Shown here: one piece after another, positions 23,621 through 32,844 of the stretch
Numbering within the stretch: the stretch's first letter is position 1
How the letters are laid out: each line of letters opens with the position of its first letter
Origin: Alcanivorax sp. DP30
GTDB taxonomy: Bacteria > Pseudomonadota > Gammaproteobacteria > Pseudomonadales > Alcanivoracaceae
DNA length: 64,000 nt
Assembly (NCBI RefSeq): GCF_009882945.1
Contig: NZ_WTUY01000002.1
Span: 250,927 to 314,926 of the forward strand
Direction: 5' to 3'
Made by a program: the position numbers and the translations under genes
The notes under the pieces: generated by a model
Told to the model about the DNA's origin: nothing
The model's input: the letters and a program-made list of their open reading frames with translations, nothing else
Database searches by the model: none

Positions 23621-24532
23621 ATGCAGGCATTGACGAAAGCCCTTGGCGAAGTCGCGAAGGTAGTACTCGGTAAAGAAGATCAACTGAAACTGGCGTTGAC
23701 CTGCCTGATGGCAAACGGCCATCTGCTGATAGAGGACTTGCCGGGCATGGGGAAAACCACCCTTGCCCATGCGCTTGCGAGGGTGTTCCAACTGGAATAC
23801 CGCCGGGTTCAGTTCACCAGTGACATGCTGCCGGCGGATATTCTTGGTGTATCCGTATTCAACCCCAATACCCAGGATTTTACCCTGCGCGAAGGGCCGG
23901 TATTTACCCAGCTGTTGCTTGCCGATGAAATCAACCGTGCGACGCCAAAAACCCAGGGTGCCTTACTGGAAGCCATGGAAGAGCGACAAGTCACACTGGA
24001 TGGCGTAACGCGACCACTACCCAGACCCTTTTTTGTGGTGGCTACCCAGAACCCGTCTGATCAAGCAGGGACTTTCGTGTTGCCCGAGTCCCAGCTCGAT
24101 CGTTTCCTGATGCGTATTTCATTGGGTTACCCTGCGCCGGAAGTAGAATTGGCGCTGCTCGCCGGCGGGGATCTGCGCGAACAGGCCAGAAGCCTGAAGC
24201 CGGTGATCAGTAGTGATGGGCTGGTAAAACTTAGTGGTATGGTTGATAAGGTTCGTGCCAGCCATGAGTTACTTGATTACGTGCAGCGCCTGATGGATGC
24301 CACTCGCACGGACGACCGGTTTGTGGCAGGCCTGTCGCCCCGTGCCGGATTGGGGCTGCTGAAAGCCGCAAGGGCCTGGGCGCTTATCAGTGGTCGCGAT
24401 TACGCCGTTCCGGAAGATATTCAGGCTGTCTGGGCTGCGGTGGCAGAGCATCGACTGAGCGCCCGTCAGGGAGGCAGCGTCTCGGCCATGACTCAGTCGT
24501 TGCTTCAATCCGTTCCGGTGGTACGGCGTTAG
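23621..24532 (+). CDS. MoxR-family AAA+ ATPase
   Basis: A 303-residue AAA+ chaperone-like ATPase with Walker A DLPGMGKTTLAHAL, Walker B LLADEINRA and the sensor segment FVVATQNPSDQAGTF. MoxR proteins act with von Willebrand or DUF58 partners in assembling or activating other proteins. It is followed, with 3 bp and then 1 bp overlap, by a DUF58 gene and a TgpA-like transglutaminase, a common three-gene unit in proteobacteria. AAGGGA precedes the ATG. Confidence 0.94.
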   Translation: MQALTKALGEVAKVVLGKEDQLKLALTCLMANGHLLIEDLPGMGKTTLAHALARVFQLEYRRVQFTSDMLPADILGVSVFNPNTQDFTLREGPVFTQLLLADEINRATPKTQGALLEAMEERQVTLDGVTRPLPRPFFVVATQNPSDQAGTFVLPESQLDRFLMRISLGYPAPEVELALLAGGDLREQARSLKPVISSDGLVKLSGMVDKVRASHELLDYVQRLMDATRTDDRFVAGLSPRAGLGLLKAARAWALISGRDYAVPEDIQAVWAAVAEHRLSARQGGSVSAMTQSLLQSVPVVRR

Positions 24533-24535
24533 CCG

Positions 24536-25495
24536 ATGCGCCTGCCGGCCCCCATCCAGAACTATTATCAGCGCTGGCTAAGTCGTCGTCTGCCTCGTTC
24601 GCCGTTGGTCATACTTAACCAGCGTCGTATTTTTATCTTCCCTACAGGATATGGTTTTTTCTATTTGGGTGTTGCCAGTTTGCTATTCGTTGGTGGCATC
24701 AATTATGAAAATAATCTGGTTCTGTCACTGAGCTTCCTGCTTGCCAGCCTGTTTCTGGTGGCAATTCTGCATACCTACCAAAATCTCTCCGGGCTGGGCC
24801 TGCGTAATGGTGGTAGTGAATCAGGTTATGCGGCTGAAAGTGGTTCCCTGGGCGTCACCCTGTTCAGTGAACGCAGGGATCATTACTGCATCTGGCTCAA
24901 GTGGGAAGGCCAGGCCGCGCAACAGATCAGTGTGCCCGCTGGAACAGAAAGCGCTCTCTGGTTGAATCTGGCGTTGCCGCGACGAGGGCGTGTCGTGGCG
25001 CCGCGCATGAAGGTGGAAAGTGTATTCCCGCTTGGCCTCCTGCGGACCTGGTCCTATGTCAGTCTGGAGCATTACTGTCTCGCCTGGCCAACCCCCCAGG
25101 CCTCTCAGGAATGTCCTGCGGATGGTGGGGATGAGACTGTTCAGGTGGTGTCAAGTGGCAAGGCCGGAAATGAGGAATTTCGAGGGCTGCGCAGTTATGT
25201 GGCGGGCGATTCGCTGCGTCGTATCGACTGGAAGGGCTATGCCCGGGGTACCGGTCTGAATACCAAGTTGTTTGAGGACCCCGCAGGTGGCCGATTGTGG
25301 CTCAACTGGGATGCGCTTGAAGGGGTTGGTACCGAGCAACGTCTTTCGATTCTGTGCTACTGGGTGCTGGTGTTGGACCAACAGCAGCAACCTTATGGTT
25401 TGAAATTGCCGGGTCTGACGCTGGCGCCCGATACGGGGGATAATCACCGGCTTCGAGCCCTTGACGCCTTGGCGGCATATCCGGAGTTTGGCTGA
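24536..25495 (+). CDS. DUF58 domain membrane protein
   Basis: A 319-residue protein with two adjacent N-terminal membrane spans (about 36-80) and a DUF58 domain toward the C-terminus marked by FRGLRSYVAGDSLRRIDWK. Partner of MoxR ATPases; the exact activity of DUF58 is unknown. The gene begins 3 bp after the moxR stop without a clear ribosome site, so translation is probably coupled. Its stop overlaps the start of the transglutaminase gene. Confidence 0.9.
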   Translation: MRLPAPIQNYYQRWLSRRLPRSPLVILNQRRIFIFPTGYGFFYLGVASLLFVGGINYENNLVLSLSFLLASLFLVAILHTYQNLSGLGLRNGGSESGYAAESGSLGVTLFSERRDHYCIWLKWEGQAAQQISVPAGTESALWLNLALPRRGRVVAPRMKVESVFPLGLLRTWSYVSLEHYCLAWPTPQASQECPADGGDETVQVVSSGKAGNEEFRGLRSYVAGDSLRRIDWKGYARGTGLNTKLFEDPAGGRLWLNWDALEGVGTEQRLSILCYWVLVLDQQQQPYGLKLPGLTLAPDTGDNHRLRALDALAAYPEFG

Positions 25496-27531
25496 TGCGT
25501 GTCTATCAGGTCCCGACGCACACCCGGCTATGGCTGGTAATCACCATTATCGCCTGCTCGCTCCCTCAATTGCTACGTGGTCACCTGTGGCAGGCTGGCC
25601 TGGTGGTGCTGGTAATGGTGATTCGTTCACTCGCGGATCGGCAACGGATTCAGCTACCGGGCAAGGCTATCCGTGGCCTGCTGATGGTCGGGGTTGTTGG
25701 TATCACCTGGATTACATTTGGCAGGATCTACGGACCTGAGGCGGGTGTGGCGTTGCTGGTCAGCCTGTTTTCGCTCAAGTATCTCGAAGTGGTACGCCAG
25801 CGCGATGCCTATGTGGTGATCGTATTGGGATACTTCGTCTGTGCCACCGCGTTGCTGTTTGAACGGGGCCCGGGCATGTTTGCCTATGTCTTGCTGTGCA
25901 TGTTGCTGTTGACTACCTGCCTGATCGGTATCAATCACAGTGATACGGGGGCAAGGCCAATGGGGCACGTTCGCAGGGCAGTGGCGATGTCCTTGCAGGC
26001 GGTGCCTGTGATGCTGGTCCTGTTTGTGCTTGTGCCCCGGGTCGCGCCCTTATGGAATATGAAGATCGATTCAGGGCAAGCGCGGACCGGGATGTCAGAT
26101 AGCATGTCTCCCGGGGAAATCAGTGAGCTGTCCCAGTCTTCCGAGTTGGCGTTCCGAGTCGCCTTTGATGGCGCTATCCCGGAAAAGGGAGAGCGCTATT
26201 GGCGAGGGCTCACGCTCAGCCATTTTGATGGTCGTACCTGGCAGCAGGCCATCCCTCGGGGCGTGGACAAACAAGCTTACCTGTTCCAAAAAGGCGGGCC
26301 TGAACCTGAATGGCACAAGAGCCTGATGGCCCAGGATCGCGGGTCTGGGTATCGTTATCAGGTCATTATGGAGCCAACCCAGAGAACCTGGCTTTTTGCA
26401 ATGAAAGTGCCGGTCCTCGAGCAGGGCGAAGCCGGCCTGGCCAGAGACATGCGTCTGGTGGCAAGCCGCCCGATTTCAGAAAGTGTCGGTTATACCGTTA
26501 CCAGCTATCCGAATCTTTCGTCTGCCATTGGCTTAGAGCGTTCAGATAGGGCGCTGATGTTGTCTTTGCCAGAAGACCAGAATGTGGGCAGGCGAGCACG
26601 GGGCTTGGCGCAGCAGTGGCAACTGGATAGCAGCACCGACGCTGATGTGGTCAAACAGGCGCTACGCCACTTCCGTGAGAAGCCCTTTTATTACACCCTG
26701 AAACCGCCACCTTTGCCGGTGGATCCCATTGATGAATTTCTCTTCGTGACCCGGCGAGGGTTTTGTGAACACTACGCATCCAGCTTCACTTTCATGATGC
26801 GTGCCGCCGGTATTCCGGCACGGGTGGTGGTGGGCTATCAGGGAGGGGAACCCAACGAACTCGGCTCCCATTTGCTGGTGCGCCAGTACGATGCACATGC
26901 CTGGAGTGAGGTCTGGCTGGAGGGGAAAGGCTGGGTGAGGGTGGATCCCACGGGTGCTGTTGCGCCAGAACGCATTGAAGATGGTTTGCGTGCTGCACTA
27001 TCAGGAAATGGAGAAGACTCGAATGTCCTTGAGGGGTTGAGGAGTTTTGCCAGCTCTGGATTGCTGGGCAAGCTCCAGCAGTGGACGGACTACGTGGATT
27101 TTCAATGGCAGACCTGGGTGCTGGGCTATAACAGCCAGTCGCAAATGCAGCTTCTTCGTCAGTTGCTTGGCTCCACCAGTCCGTTAAGTATTGCGCTGGC
27201 ACTTTTTGGAGCCATTACTCTGTTGCTTGGGCTCTATATGCTGGTTTTGCTGAGGCAGGATCGGGGGTACCGCCAAACCCCCATGGAGCGTGAATTTTGG
27301 CGCCTTCATCAGCGGGTGGCTGAGCGACAGGGGGCCCCATTGGATCCGGGGCTGACACCTCAACAGCTTGCCAATACGATCGCGGCTCGCTGGCCCGGTG
27401 CGGCAAAACCGGCCCGTGAATGGGCCCTCCAGTACCAGCAGGCACTCTACAATCCGGCGGTTTTAGCAGATAAACGGCGGATTCGTCATTTACGGCGCCT
27501 GCGAAATCGCTTATACAAATTATTGGGCTAG
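25495..27531 (+). CDS. tgpA: TgpA-like transglutaminase, membrane protein
   Basis: A 678-residue protein with about five or six N-terminal spans (DUF3488 region, to about residue 190), a large periplasmic transglutaminase-like domain and one C-terminal span (about 560-585) before a cytoplasmic DUF4129-like tail. The catalytic triad is visible: Cys in RRGFCEHYASSFTF, His in YDAHAWSEVWL, Asp in WVRVDPTGAV. In Pseudomonas aeruginosa TgpA is essential with periplasmic transglutaminase activity; the substrate is not known. It is the last gene of the moxR-DUF58-tgpA unit. Confidence 0.92.
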   Translation: MRVYQVPTHTRLWLVITIIACSLPQLLRGHLWQAGLVVLVMVIRSLADRQRIQLPGKAIRGLLMVGVVGITWITFGRIYGPEAGVALLVSLFSLKYLEVVRQRDAYVVIVLGYFVCATALLFERGPGMFAYVLLCMLLLTTCLIGINHSDTGARPMGHVRRAVAMSLQAVPVMLVLFVLVPRVAPLWNMKIDSGQARTGMSDSMSPGEISELSQSSELAFRVAFDGAIPEKGERYWRGLTLSHFDGRTWQQAIPRGVDKQAYLFQKGGPEPEWHKSLMAQDRGSGYRYQVIMEPTQRTWLFAMKVPVLEQGEAGLARDMRLVASRPISESVGYTVTSYPNLSSAIGLERSDRALMLSLPEDQNVGRRARGLAQQWQLDSSTDADVVKQALRHFREKPFYYTLKPPPLPVDPIDEFLFVTRRGFCEHYASSFTFMMRAAGIPARVVVGYQGGEPNELGSHLLVRQYDAHAWSEVWLEGKGWVRVDPTGAVAPERIEDGLRAALSGNGEDSNVLEGLRSFASSGLLGKLQQWTDYVDFQWQTWVLGYNSQSQMQLLRQLLGSTSPLSIALALFGAITLLLGLYMLVLLRQDRGYRQTPMEREFWRLHQRVAERQGAPLDPGLTPQQLANTIAARWPGAAKPAREWALQYQQALYNPAVLADKRRIRHLRRLRNRLYKLLG

Positions 27532-27585
27532 TGCGCCGATGCGGCGTGCTGGTGGGTTAACTCATCGTTGTTATGGAGAACAACT

Positions 27586-28320
27586 ATGCGCGCCGCTAAT
27601 TACAAGAAAGCGCTGGAAATTACTGAGCATTCGCCTTGGGCACAGCAGTTCTGGGATGAGTTGGTACCAATAAAGGACAAGGTTGTTCATCATCCGTTGT
27701 TTGAGGAAATGGGCAGTGGGTCGCTGAGCCTGCCACGTTTTCGTTCCGCACTGCTAAATTTCTATCCGTTGGTGGAAAACTTCCCTAAATACATGGGGTT
27801 AAACCTTGCCAAGACGCGTCCTGGTCGTTTGCCCGGGCATGAAGAAGCCAAGAACTGGCTAATTGGTAATATCAAGATTGAGCAGCGACACGCCTATTGG
27901 TATCAGGACTGGGCCATGGGATTTGGGCTCACCCTGCGCGAGCTGGAATTTGTAGACCCTCCCGCAGCCATGGATGCGGTAAATCATTACCTTTGGAGTA
28001 TGGGTAGGGAGTCCAGCCTGGAAGAGGGCATAGCGGCCACGAACCTGGCCATTGAATGGGCCACCGGCGAGTGGAGCCAGAGTGTGGTCAAAGGGATGAA
28101 GGCCTACGAGGAGCAGGGCGTCGCCACCATCAATCGTCACTCAATGGCCTGGCTGAGGGCTCATGCATCCTATGATGACGACCATCCCCATGAGGCCATG
28201 GAGCTGGTTAAGCTGATTTGTGTGGATGAAGGGGGTCGAGAACGTGCATTTAAGGCTGCCACCAAGGGGTTGGAGTACTATCTCCACGCCTTGGATTATT
28301 GTTATCAGAGTGCGCAATAA
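27586..28320 (+). CDS. HDO-fold (TenA/PqqC/UndA-like) iron-dependent enzyme
   Basis: An all-helical protein of 244 residues of the haem-oxygenase-like diiron/iron superfamily. Candidate metal ligands are Glu99 and His102 (IEQRH), Glu157 (AIEW), His193, Asp197 and His200 (HASYDDDH). The spacing E-x2-H ... E ... H closely follows that reported, as I recall it, for UndA, which makes 1-undecene from lauric acid, but CADD-type and other oxidases share the fold, so the substrate is open. ATG 27586 (GGAGA upstream) is preferred to TTG 27568. The gene stands alone between the tgpA unit and an opposing unknown gene. Confidence 0.78.
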   Translation: MRAANYKKALEITEHSPWAQQFWDELVPIKDKVVHHPLFEEMGSGSLSLPRFRSALLNFYPLVENFPKYMGLNLAKTRPGRLPGHEEAKNWLIGNIKIEQRHAYWYQDWAMGFGLTLRELEFVDPPAAMDAVNHYLWSMGRESSLEEGIAATNLAIEWATGEWSQSVVKGMKAYEEQGVATINRHSMAWLRAHASYDDDHPHEAMELVKLICVDEGGRERAFKAATKGLEYYLHALDYCYQSAQ

Positions 28321-28364
28321 CACGACCAGTTGATTTTTTTCGTTCAGACATGTGAGGTTGACTT

Positions 28365-28401
28365 CATGGCAGTCGGACAGGGTTTTTGGCCGGCTGCCAT
28401 G
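28365..28401. terminator. Hairpin between convergent genes
   Basis: A 12-bp stem with one G-T wobble (28365-28376 with 28390-28401), loop of 13 bases, between the HDO-fold gene and the opposing unknown gene. No T run follows on either strand, so the role as terminator is inferred from position. Confidence 0.4.
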
Positions 28402-28403
28402 TC

Positions 28404-28970
28404 TTACATGTAGACCTTTAATTTGTCGCGTATCACTTTTTGGATCGCCTTGATCTCCATGGCAGAGCGATCCTCAAGTTTCGAAGGCTGGATTCGATGC
28501 AGGTGCAAGCAGGGAAAATCCTTGCGGAAGGCACGTAAATCCCCTTTGGTGATAACCGGCAGGAAGGGTACGGTCTCCGTTTCCTTTTTCATCAACGCCC
28601 AGAGGCCGACCTTGAGCGGCACGGGTTTCACTACGCGCTTGCCAGATTTCAACAGTCTCAGGGTCAGGAACAACCCTTCCTTGCCAAACAAGTCACCTGG
28701 CACGATATACATACCACTGGCATGGACGCTGTCTTCAGTAATACCGTTGAAAGTGTCGTGGTAGGCATAAGGGTTGGGCAAGATGATCAGTGAGCGATCT
28801 TCACTTTCCGGCAGTGAAATTTCGTAATTGGTATAGAGTTGTTCCACCGGGGCGCTGTACACACACAACGTATCCTGAAACTGTTTGATAAAATTGACCG
28901 CTCGCTGGTGGTTGTCAAACTCATTCAGTTTCCAGATGAGATGTTCAGGTATCCCCAAGTCGTTCATCAT
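28404..28970 (-). CDS. Hypothetical protein, possible PilZ-like or unknown family
   Basis: A 188-residue soluble protein with no signal peptide and no membrane span. I do not recognise a family. The middle part is beta-rich (SLIILPNPYAYHDTF, MYIVPGDLFGKEG) and the C-terminus is basic and helical (AIQKVIRDKLKV). The DNA looks less GC-rich than its neighbours, and the start region is AT-rich, which may mean recent acquisition. It is divergent from hrpB and convergent with the HDO-fold gene. Its length and clean codon pattern support a real gene. Confidence 0.65.
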   Translation of the reverse strand: MMNDLGIPEHLIWKLNEFDNHQRAVNFIKQFQDTLCVYSAPVEQLYTNYEISLPESEDRSLIILPNPYAYHDTFNGITEDSVHASGMYIVPGDLFGKEGLFLTLRLLKSGKRVVKPVPLKVGLWALMKKETETVPFLPVITKGDLRAFRKDFPCLHLHRIQPSKLEDRSAMEIKAIQKVIRDKLKVYM

Positions 28971-29104
28971 ATCGGATGGATGGCCTAGTTATATATTATT
29001 AGTAATAGCAACAATATAGCATAGCCTGCCATCTTCAACAGTCCATTTGGGACGTCTTCGTTTTTGCTGATCACCATCACATCGGATATGAGAACAAACC
29101 TGTC
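28971..29104. promoter_or_regulatory. AT-rich divergent promoter region
   Basis: The 134 bp between the divergent unknown gene and hrpB contain a strongly AT-rich core (28988-29021) with an inverted repeat TATTA-TTAG-TAATA at 28994-29007. Several -10-like hexamers occur in both directions, and none stands out. Confidence 0.35.
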
Positions 29105-31546
29105 ATGACACAAAAATTTCCGGTCGATACGGTGATAAGTACACTGTTTACCGCACTTGAAGAGCACGGTGGTGCCATTCTTGAAGCGCCAACAGGTGCC
29201 GGCAAATCGACGCGGGTTCCACTTCGATTACTGGAAACGGAATGGGTGCAAAAGGGCCGTATTCTGATGCTGGAACCACGCCGTGTTGCTGCTCGATCTG
29301 TTGCCAGCTTCATGGCCTCACAGTTGCAGGAAAAGCCCGGAAAGACAATTGGCTATCGGACCAGAACGGATACGCGGGTGAGTGACGGCACGCGTATCGA
29401 AGTGGTTACTGAAGGGGTGCTCACCAGGATGTTGCTGGCTGATCCGGAACTGAATGGAGTCAGCTTGGTCATCTTCGACGAATTTCATGAGCGTTCACTA
29501 CATGGTGATCTCGGTCTGGCCTTGCTTTCTGAAACCCGTAATGTATTCCGTAACGATCTTGGCTTGTTGGTGATGTCTGCAACCCTGGATTGTGGGCCAT
29601 TAGAGGAACGGCTGGGTTTGCCATTGGTAAAAAGCGAAGGTCGAAGCTTTCCGGTGACGATTAGTCATTTGGCGGTCCCTGCCAACCAGTTGTGGGAGCA
29701 GCATGTTGTCCGCCAGATTCTTGGTGTGACGTCAGAGGCGGTGGTGACGTTGGTTTTTTTGCCCGGTCAGGCTGCGATACGGAAGATAGCCGAGGCATTG
29801 GCTGGCCAGCGGCTTACTGCAGAGGTTGTGGAGTTGCACGGCGGCCTGTCGCTGGACAGGCAACAACAGGTTCTATCCCGTGCCAGTCAGGGAGATGCGC
29901 TGGTTATCCTCGCAACCAATGTGGCTGAAACCAGCCTGACCATCGAAAATGTCACGCATGTTATCGACAGCGGCCTGGCCAGGGAGCCCGTCTATGATGC
30001 AAGCAGGCATCGTAGTCGACTGGTAACCCGAAGAATCAGTGAAGCCAGTGCCAGGCAGCGCGCGGGTCGGGCAGGGCGAATTGGCCCCGGTGTGTGTATT
30101 CGCTGCTGGTCTGAAGAAGAGGTCATGTCTCGACACGCCACGCCGGAAATCCAGCGAGTCGGGCTTGACCAGTTAGTGCTGGATCTGGCGCGCTGGGGCT
30201 GTCTGAATCCGTCTCAAATGCAGTGGCTTGATGCTCCTCCTGCAACGGCATGGCAATCCGCCGTCACAAGACTGAAGCTAATGGGGGCGCTTGATCAACA
30301 TGGTGCCATCACGAGTAGGGGGCATTCGATTGCCAGGTTTGGGCTTGAGCCATCGTTGGCGATGTTGGTGTTGTCAGGACAAAAAGCAGGTCTCGCTAAA
30401 ACGGCTGCGCGTATTGCCGCACTTCTGAATGAGCGCGATATCCTGCTAGGGCAGGGAGCCGATTTACGCAGCCGGTTGCAGGCTCTTGAGCAGCAACCAG
30501 GCCGGTTTGGCCGTGTGCTTGAGGAAGCCTCAAGGATACTTCCTGGTGCAGGGGAGCATTCCGAAGACTGGCGTAACGAGCTGGATCACCTTCTGGCAAG
30601 TGCCATGCCGATGCAATTGGCCCGACGGAGAGGGAGTGAGGGGCGTCGTTATCAAATGGCCGATGGGCCTGGGGTGGAATTGCCTGCCGGGGACTCACTG
30701 GTTGGGGAGCAATGGTTGCTGGTTCTCGATACTGATGGCCAACCTCGTGATGCGCGCATTCGCCTTGCTATGCCGGTCAGGCCTGAAACCATTTCGCGCC
30801 TTGAGCCAACACTGTCACGCTCCCATGATTGTGTGGGCTGGGATACGGAACGAAAGCGCGTGATGGGGCGTAGGAAGGTCTGTCTGGGGGAAATCGAACT
30901 TCATAGTCACCCACTCCAAGTATTGAATCCTGATCAGGTTGCGGTCGCCCTGTTGGATGGAGTGAGGCAGAGCGGGCCAGAACTATTGCCCTGGACGCCA
31001 AGGCTGCGTCAGTGGCAGGCCAGAGTTTGCAAGATGGCGTCACTGGACACAGCCTGGCCCTGCGTAAGTAATGAAGACCTGCTGTTGACTCTAGAGCAAT
31101 GGCTGCTGCCTTATCTGGCAGGTATGCGAACCATGACGGATTTGATGTCGCTACCACTTGGATCAGCTTTGGCTGGTTTGCTGAATGATGAGCAGCAACA
31201 ATCTCTGGACCAGCTATTGCCAGAAGCCATCACGATTCCTACCGGGCGCCAGGTGACCCTCGATTACACCGGTGAGCATGTAGTCCTTGCGGTGAAGTTG
31301 CAGGAGTTGTTCGGTATGAAATCCCTTCCTGAACTTGCTGGCGGGCGTTTGCAGATTACCGCGCACCTGCTTACTCCGGCAGGACGGCCGGCGGCGATTA
31401 CCGCCAACCTGGAGCGATTCTGGACCGAGAATTATCAGGCCGTTCGTAAAGACTTGCGGGGACGCTATCCAAAGCATCCCTGGCCGGAGGACCCTTTGAG
31501 TGCGCAGGCTACAGCGTGGACAAAAAAGCGGACAGGGCAGGGCTGA
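29105..31546 (+). CDS. hrpB: ATP-dependent helicase HrpB
   Basis: DExH-box RNA helicase-like ATPase of 813 residues, the normal HrpB length. Walker A APTGAGKST, motif II DEFH (IFDEFHERSLHGD), motif III MSATLDC and motif VI QRAGRAGRIGPG are all present, followed by the helicase-associated and HrpB C-terminal domains (ending PKHPWPEDPL). Cellular role in bacteria is not settled. The ribosome site is weak (GAGAAC). It ends tail-to-tail with the Agl-Glt-like cluster. Confidence 0.95.
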   Translation: MTQKFPVDTVISTLFTALEEHGGAILEAPTGAGKSTRVPLRLLETEWVQKGRILMLEPRRVAARSVASFMASQLQEKPGKTIGYRTRTDTRVSDGTRIEVVTEGVLTRMLLADPELNGVSLVIFDEFHERSLHGDLGLALLSETRNVFRNDLGLLVMSATLDCGPLEERLGLPLVKSEGRSFPVTISHLAVPANQLWEQHVVRQILGVTSEAVVTLVFLPGQAAIRKIAEALAGQRLTAEVVELHGGLSLDRQQQVLSRASQGDALVILATNVAETSLTIENVTHVIDSGLAREPVYDASRHRSRLVTRRISEASARQRAGRAGRIGPGVCIRCWSEEEVMSRHATPEIQRVGLDQLVLDLARWGCLNPSQMQWLDAPPATAWQSAVTRLKLMGALDQHGAITSRGHSIARFGLEPSLAMLVLSGQKAGLAKTAARIAALLNERDILLGQGADLRSRLQALEQQPGRFGRVLEEASRILPGAGEHSEDWRNELDHLLASAMPMQLARRRGSEGRRYQMADGPGVELPAGDSLVGEQWLLVLDTDGQPRDARIRLAMPVRPETISRLEPTLSRSHDCVGWDTERKRVMGRRKVCLGEIELHSHPLQVLNPDQVAVALLDGVRQSGPELLPWTPRLRQWQARVCKMASLDTAWPCVSNEDLLLTLEQWLLPYLAGMRTMTDLMSLPLGSALAGLLNDEQQQSLDQLLPEAITIPTGRQVTLDYTGEHVVLAVKLQELFGMKSLPELAGGRLQITAHLLTPAGRPAAITANLERFWTENYQAVRKDLRGRYPKHPWPEDPLSAQATAWTKKRTGQG

Positions 31547-31815
31547 GCATTGAATTTCAAGACTGAGAAAATTCAATAGAACTTACAGGTTTTCGGAGTT
31601 TCTACAAAGCATCTGCAGGAGCCTGCTTGCAGATGATCCGAGGCAAAGCAGGGAAATGGCTCGATTAAGGCATTTCCAGTTGTAGTGGTCCGAACCGTGG
31701 CCAGTACAGGATCAAGCAAAGGGTGATCAGGCCTATCCGGTTAGACCGATGTTACAGGAACAAGCCCTCGCCTTCAGACTTCCGACCTTTGCACGACACT
31801 CATTTAAAGACAATG
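31547..31815. other. Intergenic stretch without recognised gene
   Basis: With the adjoining terminator this is the longest non-coding gap of the window (about 320 bp). Short frames on the plus strand lack ribosome sites and resemble nothing known. No promoter is needed here, since both flanking genes point into it. Confidence 0.6.
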
Positions 31816-31857
31816 AAGAAACAAAAAAACGCCCCGAAGGGCGTTTTTTGTTTCTTT
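31816..31857. terminator. Bidirectional intrinsic terminator between hrpB and the Agl-Glt-like cluster
   Basis: Long A/T-flanked hairpin: stem 31816-31834 with 31839-31856, one bulged A, loop CGAA, GC core ACGCCC/GGGCGT. A runs on the left and T runs on the right let it work on both strands. It lies 13 bp past the last gene of the minus-strand cluster. Confidence 0.94.
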
Positions 31858-31869
31858 TCGAAGGATGGG

Positions 31870-32844
31870 TTAGTTCGGGAAGAAGTTCAGTTTGTAGTCG
31901 CCTTTCCAGGTTTCCACATTCATGGCACCGAAGTTCATCCCCTTGGCGATTAAAAGAATCCGCCGTTCCAGCTTGGGGTCACCCAGCTGGCTGGACTTGA
32001 TCTTGGCGTCAGTTACTTCACCGCCAGGGGCAATTACCAGCGAAAGGACCACGGTGCCTTGCAGGGCAGGGTTGCTGCGTAGTGCCCGCTGGTACTGACT
32101 ATTGAACTTGCCAGCATAACGGTCAAACACCCGACGCAGTTGTTCCTGGGTGCGTCGGCTCTTGCCATCGCTGCCCTTGCGGGTGGTACTGGCCACCTGA
32201 CCGGATTCGACGATTTTGCTGTCCACCTTGCCGGTTCCGACGGTACCCGAAGACAGGGTTCCGCCACCACCGCCACCACTGGATGCCTTGGTGACGGCAA
32301 CGCCGCCGGATCCTGAACTGGCGCGTTTGCCAATCAGATCACGTTCAGCTTTGGCCTCGCTGCTGCCACCGGTGCGCAGTTCATTGCCTGAACTGACCAG
32401 AGGGCCGATGTCGTCAAGGCCGGCGAGCGAGTCGCCCAGATCTTCCTCAAGCTTGGCCCGGGCTGTTTCCCGCGCTTCTTCCCGCTGCTCCGGAGTCGGG
32501 TCGGGGCGTGGCTCCGGCTTGGGTTCCGGTTTCGGTTCCTCTGGTTTGGGCTCTTCCTTTTCAGGCTCCTCTTTCTCCTCTTCCGGTTCAGGTTCCGGCT
32601 CAGGAGGTGGGGGCTCTTTCTTTTTCTCAAGCACCATCTGCGCCAGACGGTCAGGAATTTTCTGCTGCTCGCGACGATCCGGCTTTTCGATGGTAACGGA
32701 TTCGACCAGTATCATTAGCGCAAGGGAGAGAATCAGAAGAATGATGACAACGCCGTACAGACGGCGGTCTTCCCCCTCTTGCTTGTCCCACGGCAGAGAG
32801 CCGTCGATGAGGATGCGCAGTTTGTTATTGTTGTTCTGCGTCAT
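31870..32844 (-). CDS. TonB/AgmX-like energy transducer, last gene of Agl-Glt-like cluster
   Basis: A 324-residue protein with a short cytoplasmic N-terminus, one membrane span (about 30-50), a Pro/Glu/Lys-rich rod (about 76-120) able to cross the periplasm, a Gly/Ser-rich linker (about 165-215) and a C-terminal TonB/AgmX-PglI type domain (about 233-324; VVLSLVIAPGGEVTDAKI, YKLNFFPN). In Myxococcus the comparable GltG and GltJ proteins carry force from the AglRQS channel to the outer membrane. It overlaps the upstream ExbD-like gene by 4 bp. A role in coupling the proton channel to the TPR proteins of the same cluster is inferred. Confidence 0.87.
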   Translation of the reverse strand: MTQNNNNKLRILIDGSLPWDKQEGEDRRLYGVVIILLILSLALMILVESVTIEKPDRREQQKIPDRLAQMVLEKKKEPPPPEPEPEPEEEKEEPEKEEPKPEEPKPEPKPEPRPDPTPEQREEARETARAKLEEDLGDSLAGLDDIGPLVSSGNELRTGGSSEAKAERDLIGKRASSGSGGVAVTKASSGGGGGGTLSSGTVGTGKVDSKIVESGQVASTTRKGSDGKSRRTQEQLRRVFDRYAGKFNSQYQRALRSNPALQGTVVLSLVIAPGGEVTDAKIKSSQLGDPKLERRILLIAKGMNFGAMNVETWKGDYKLNFFPN

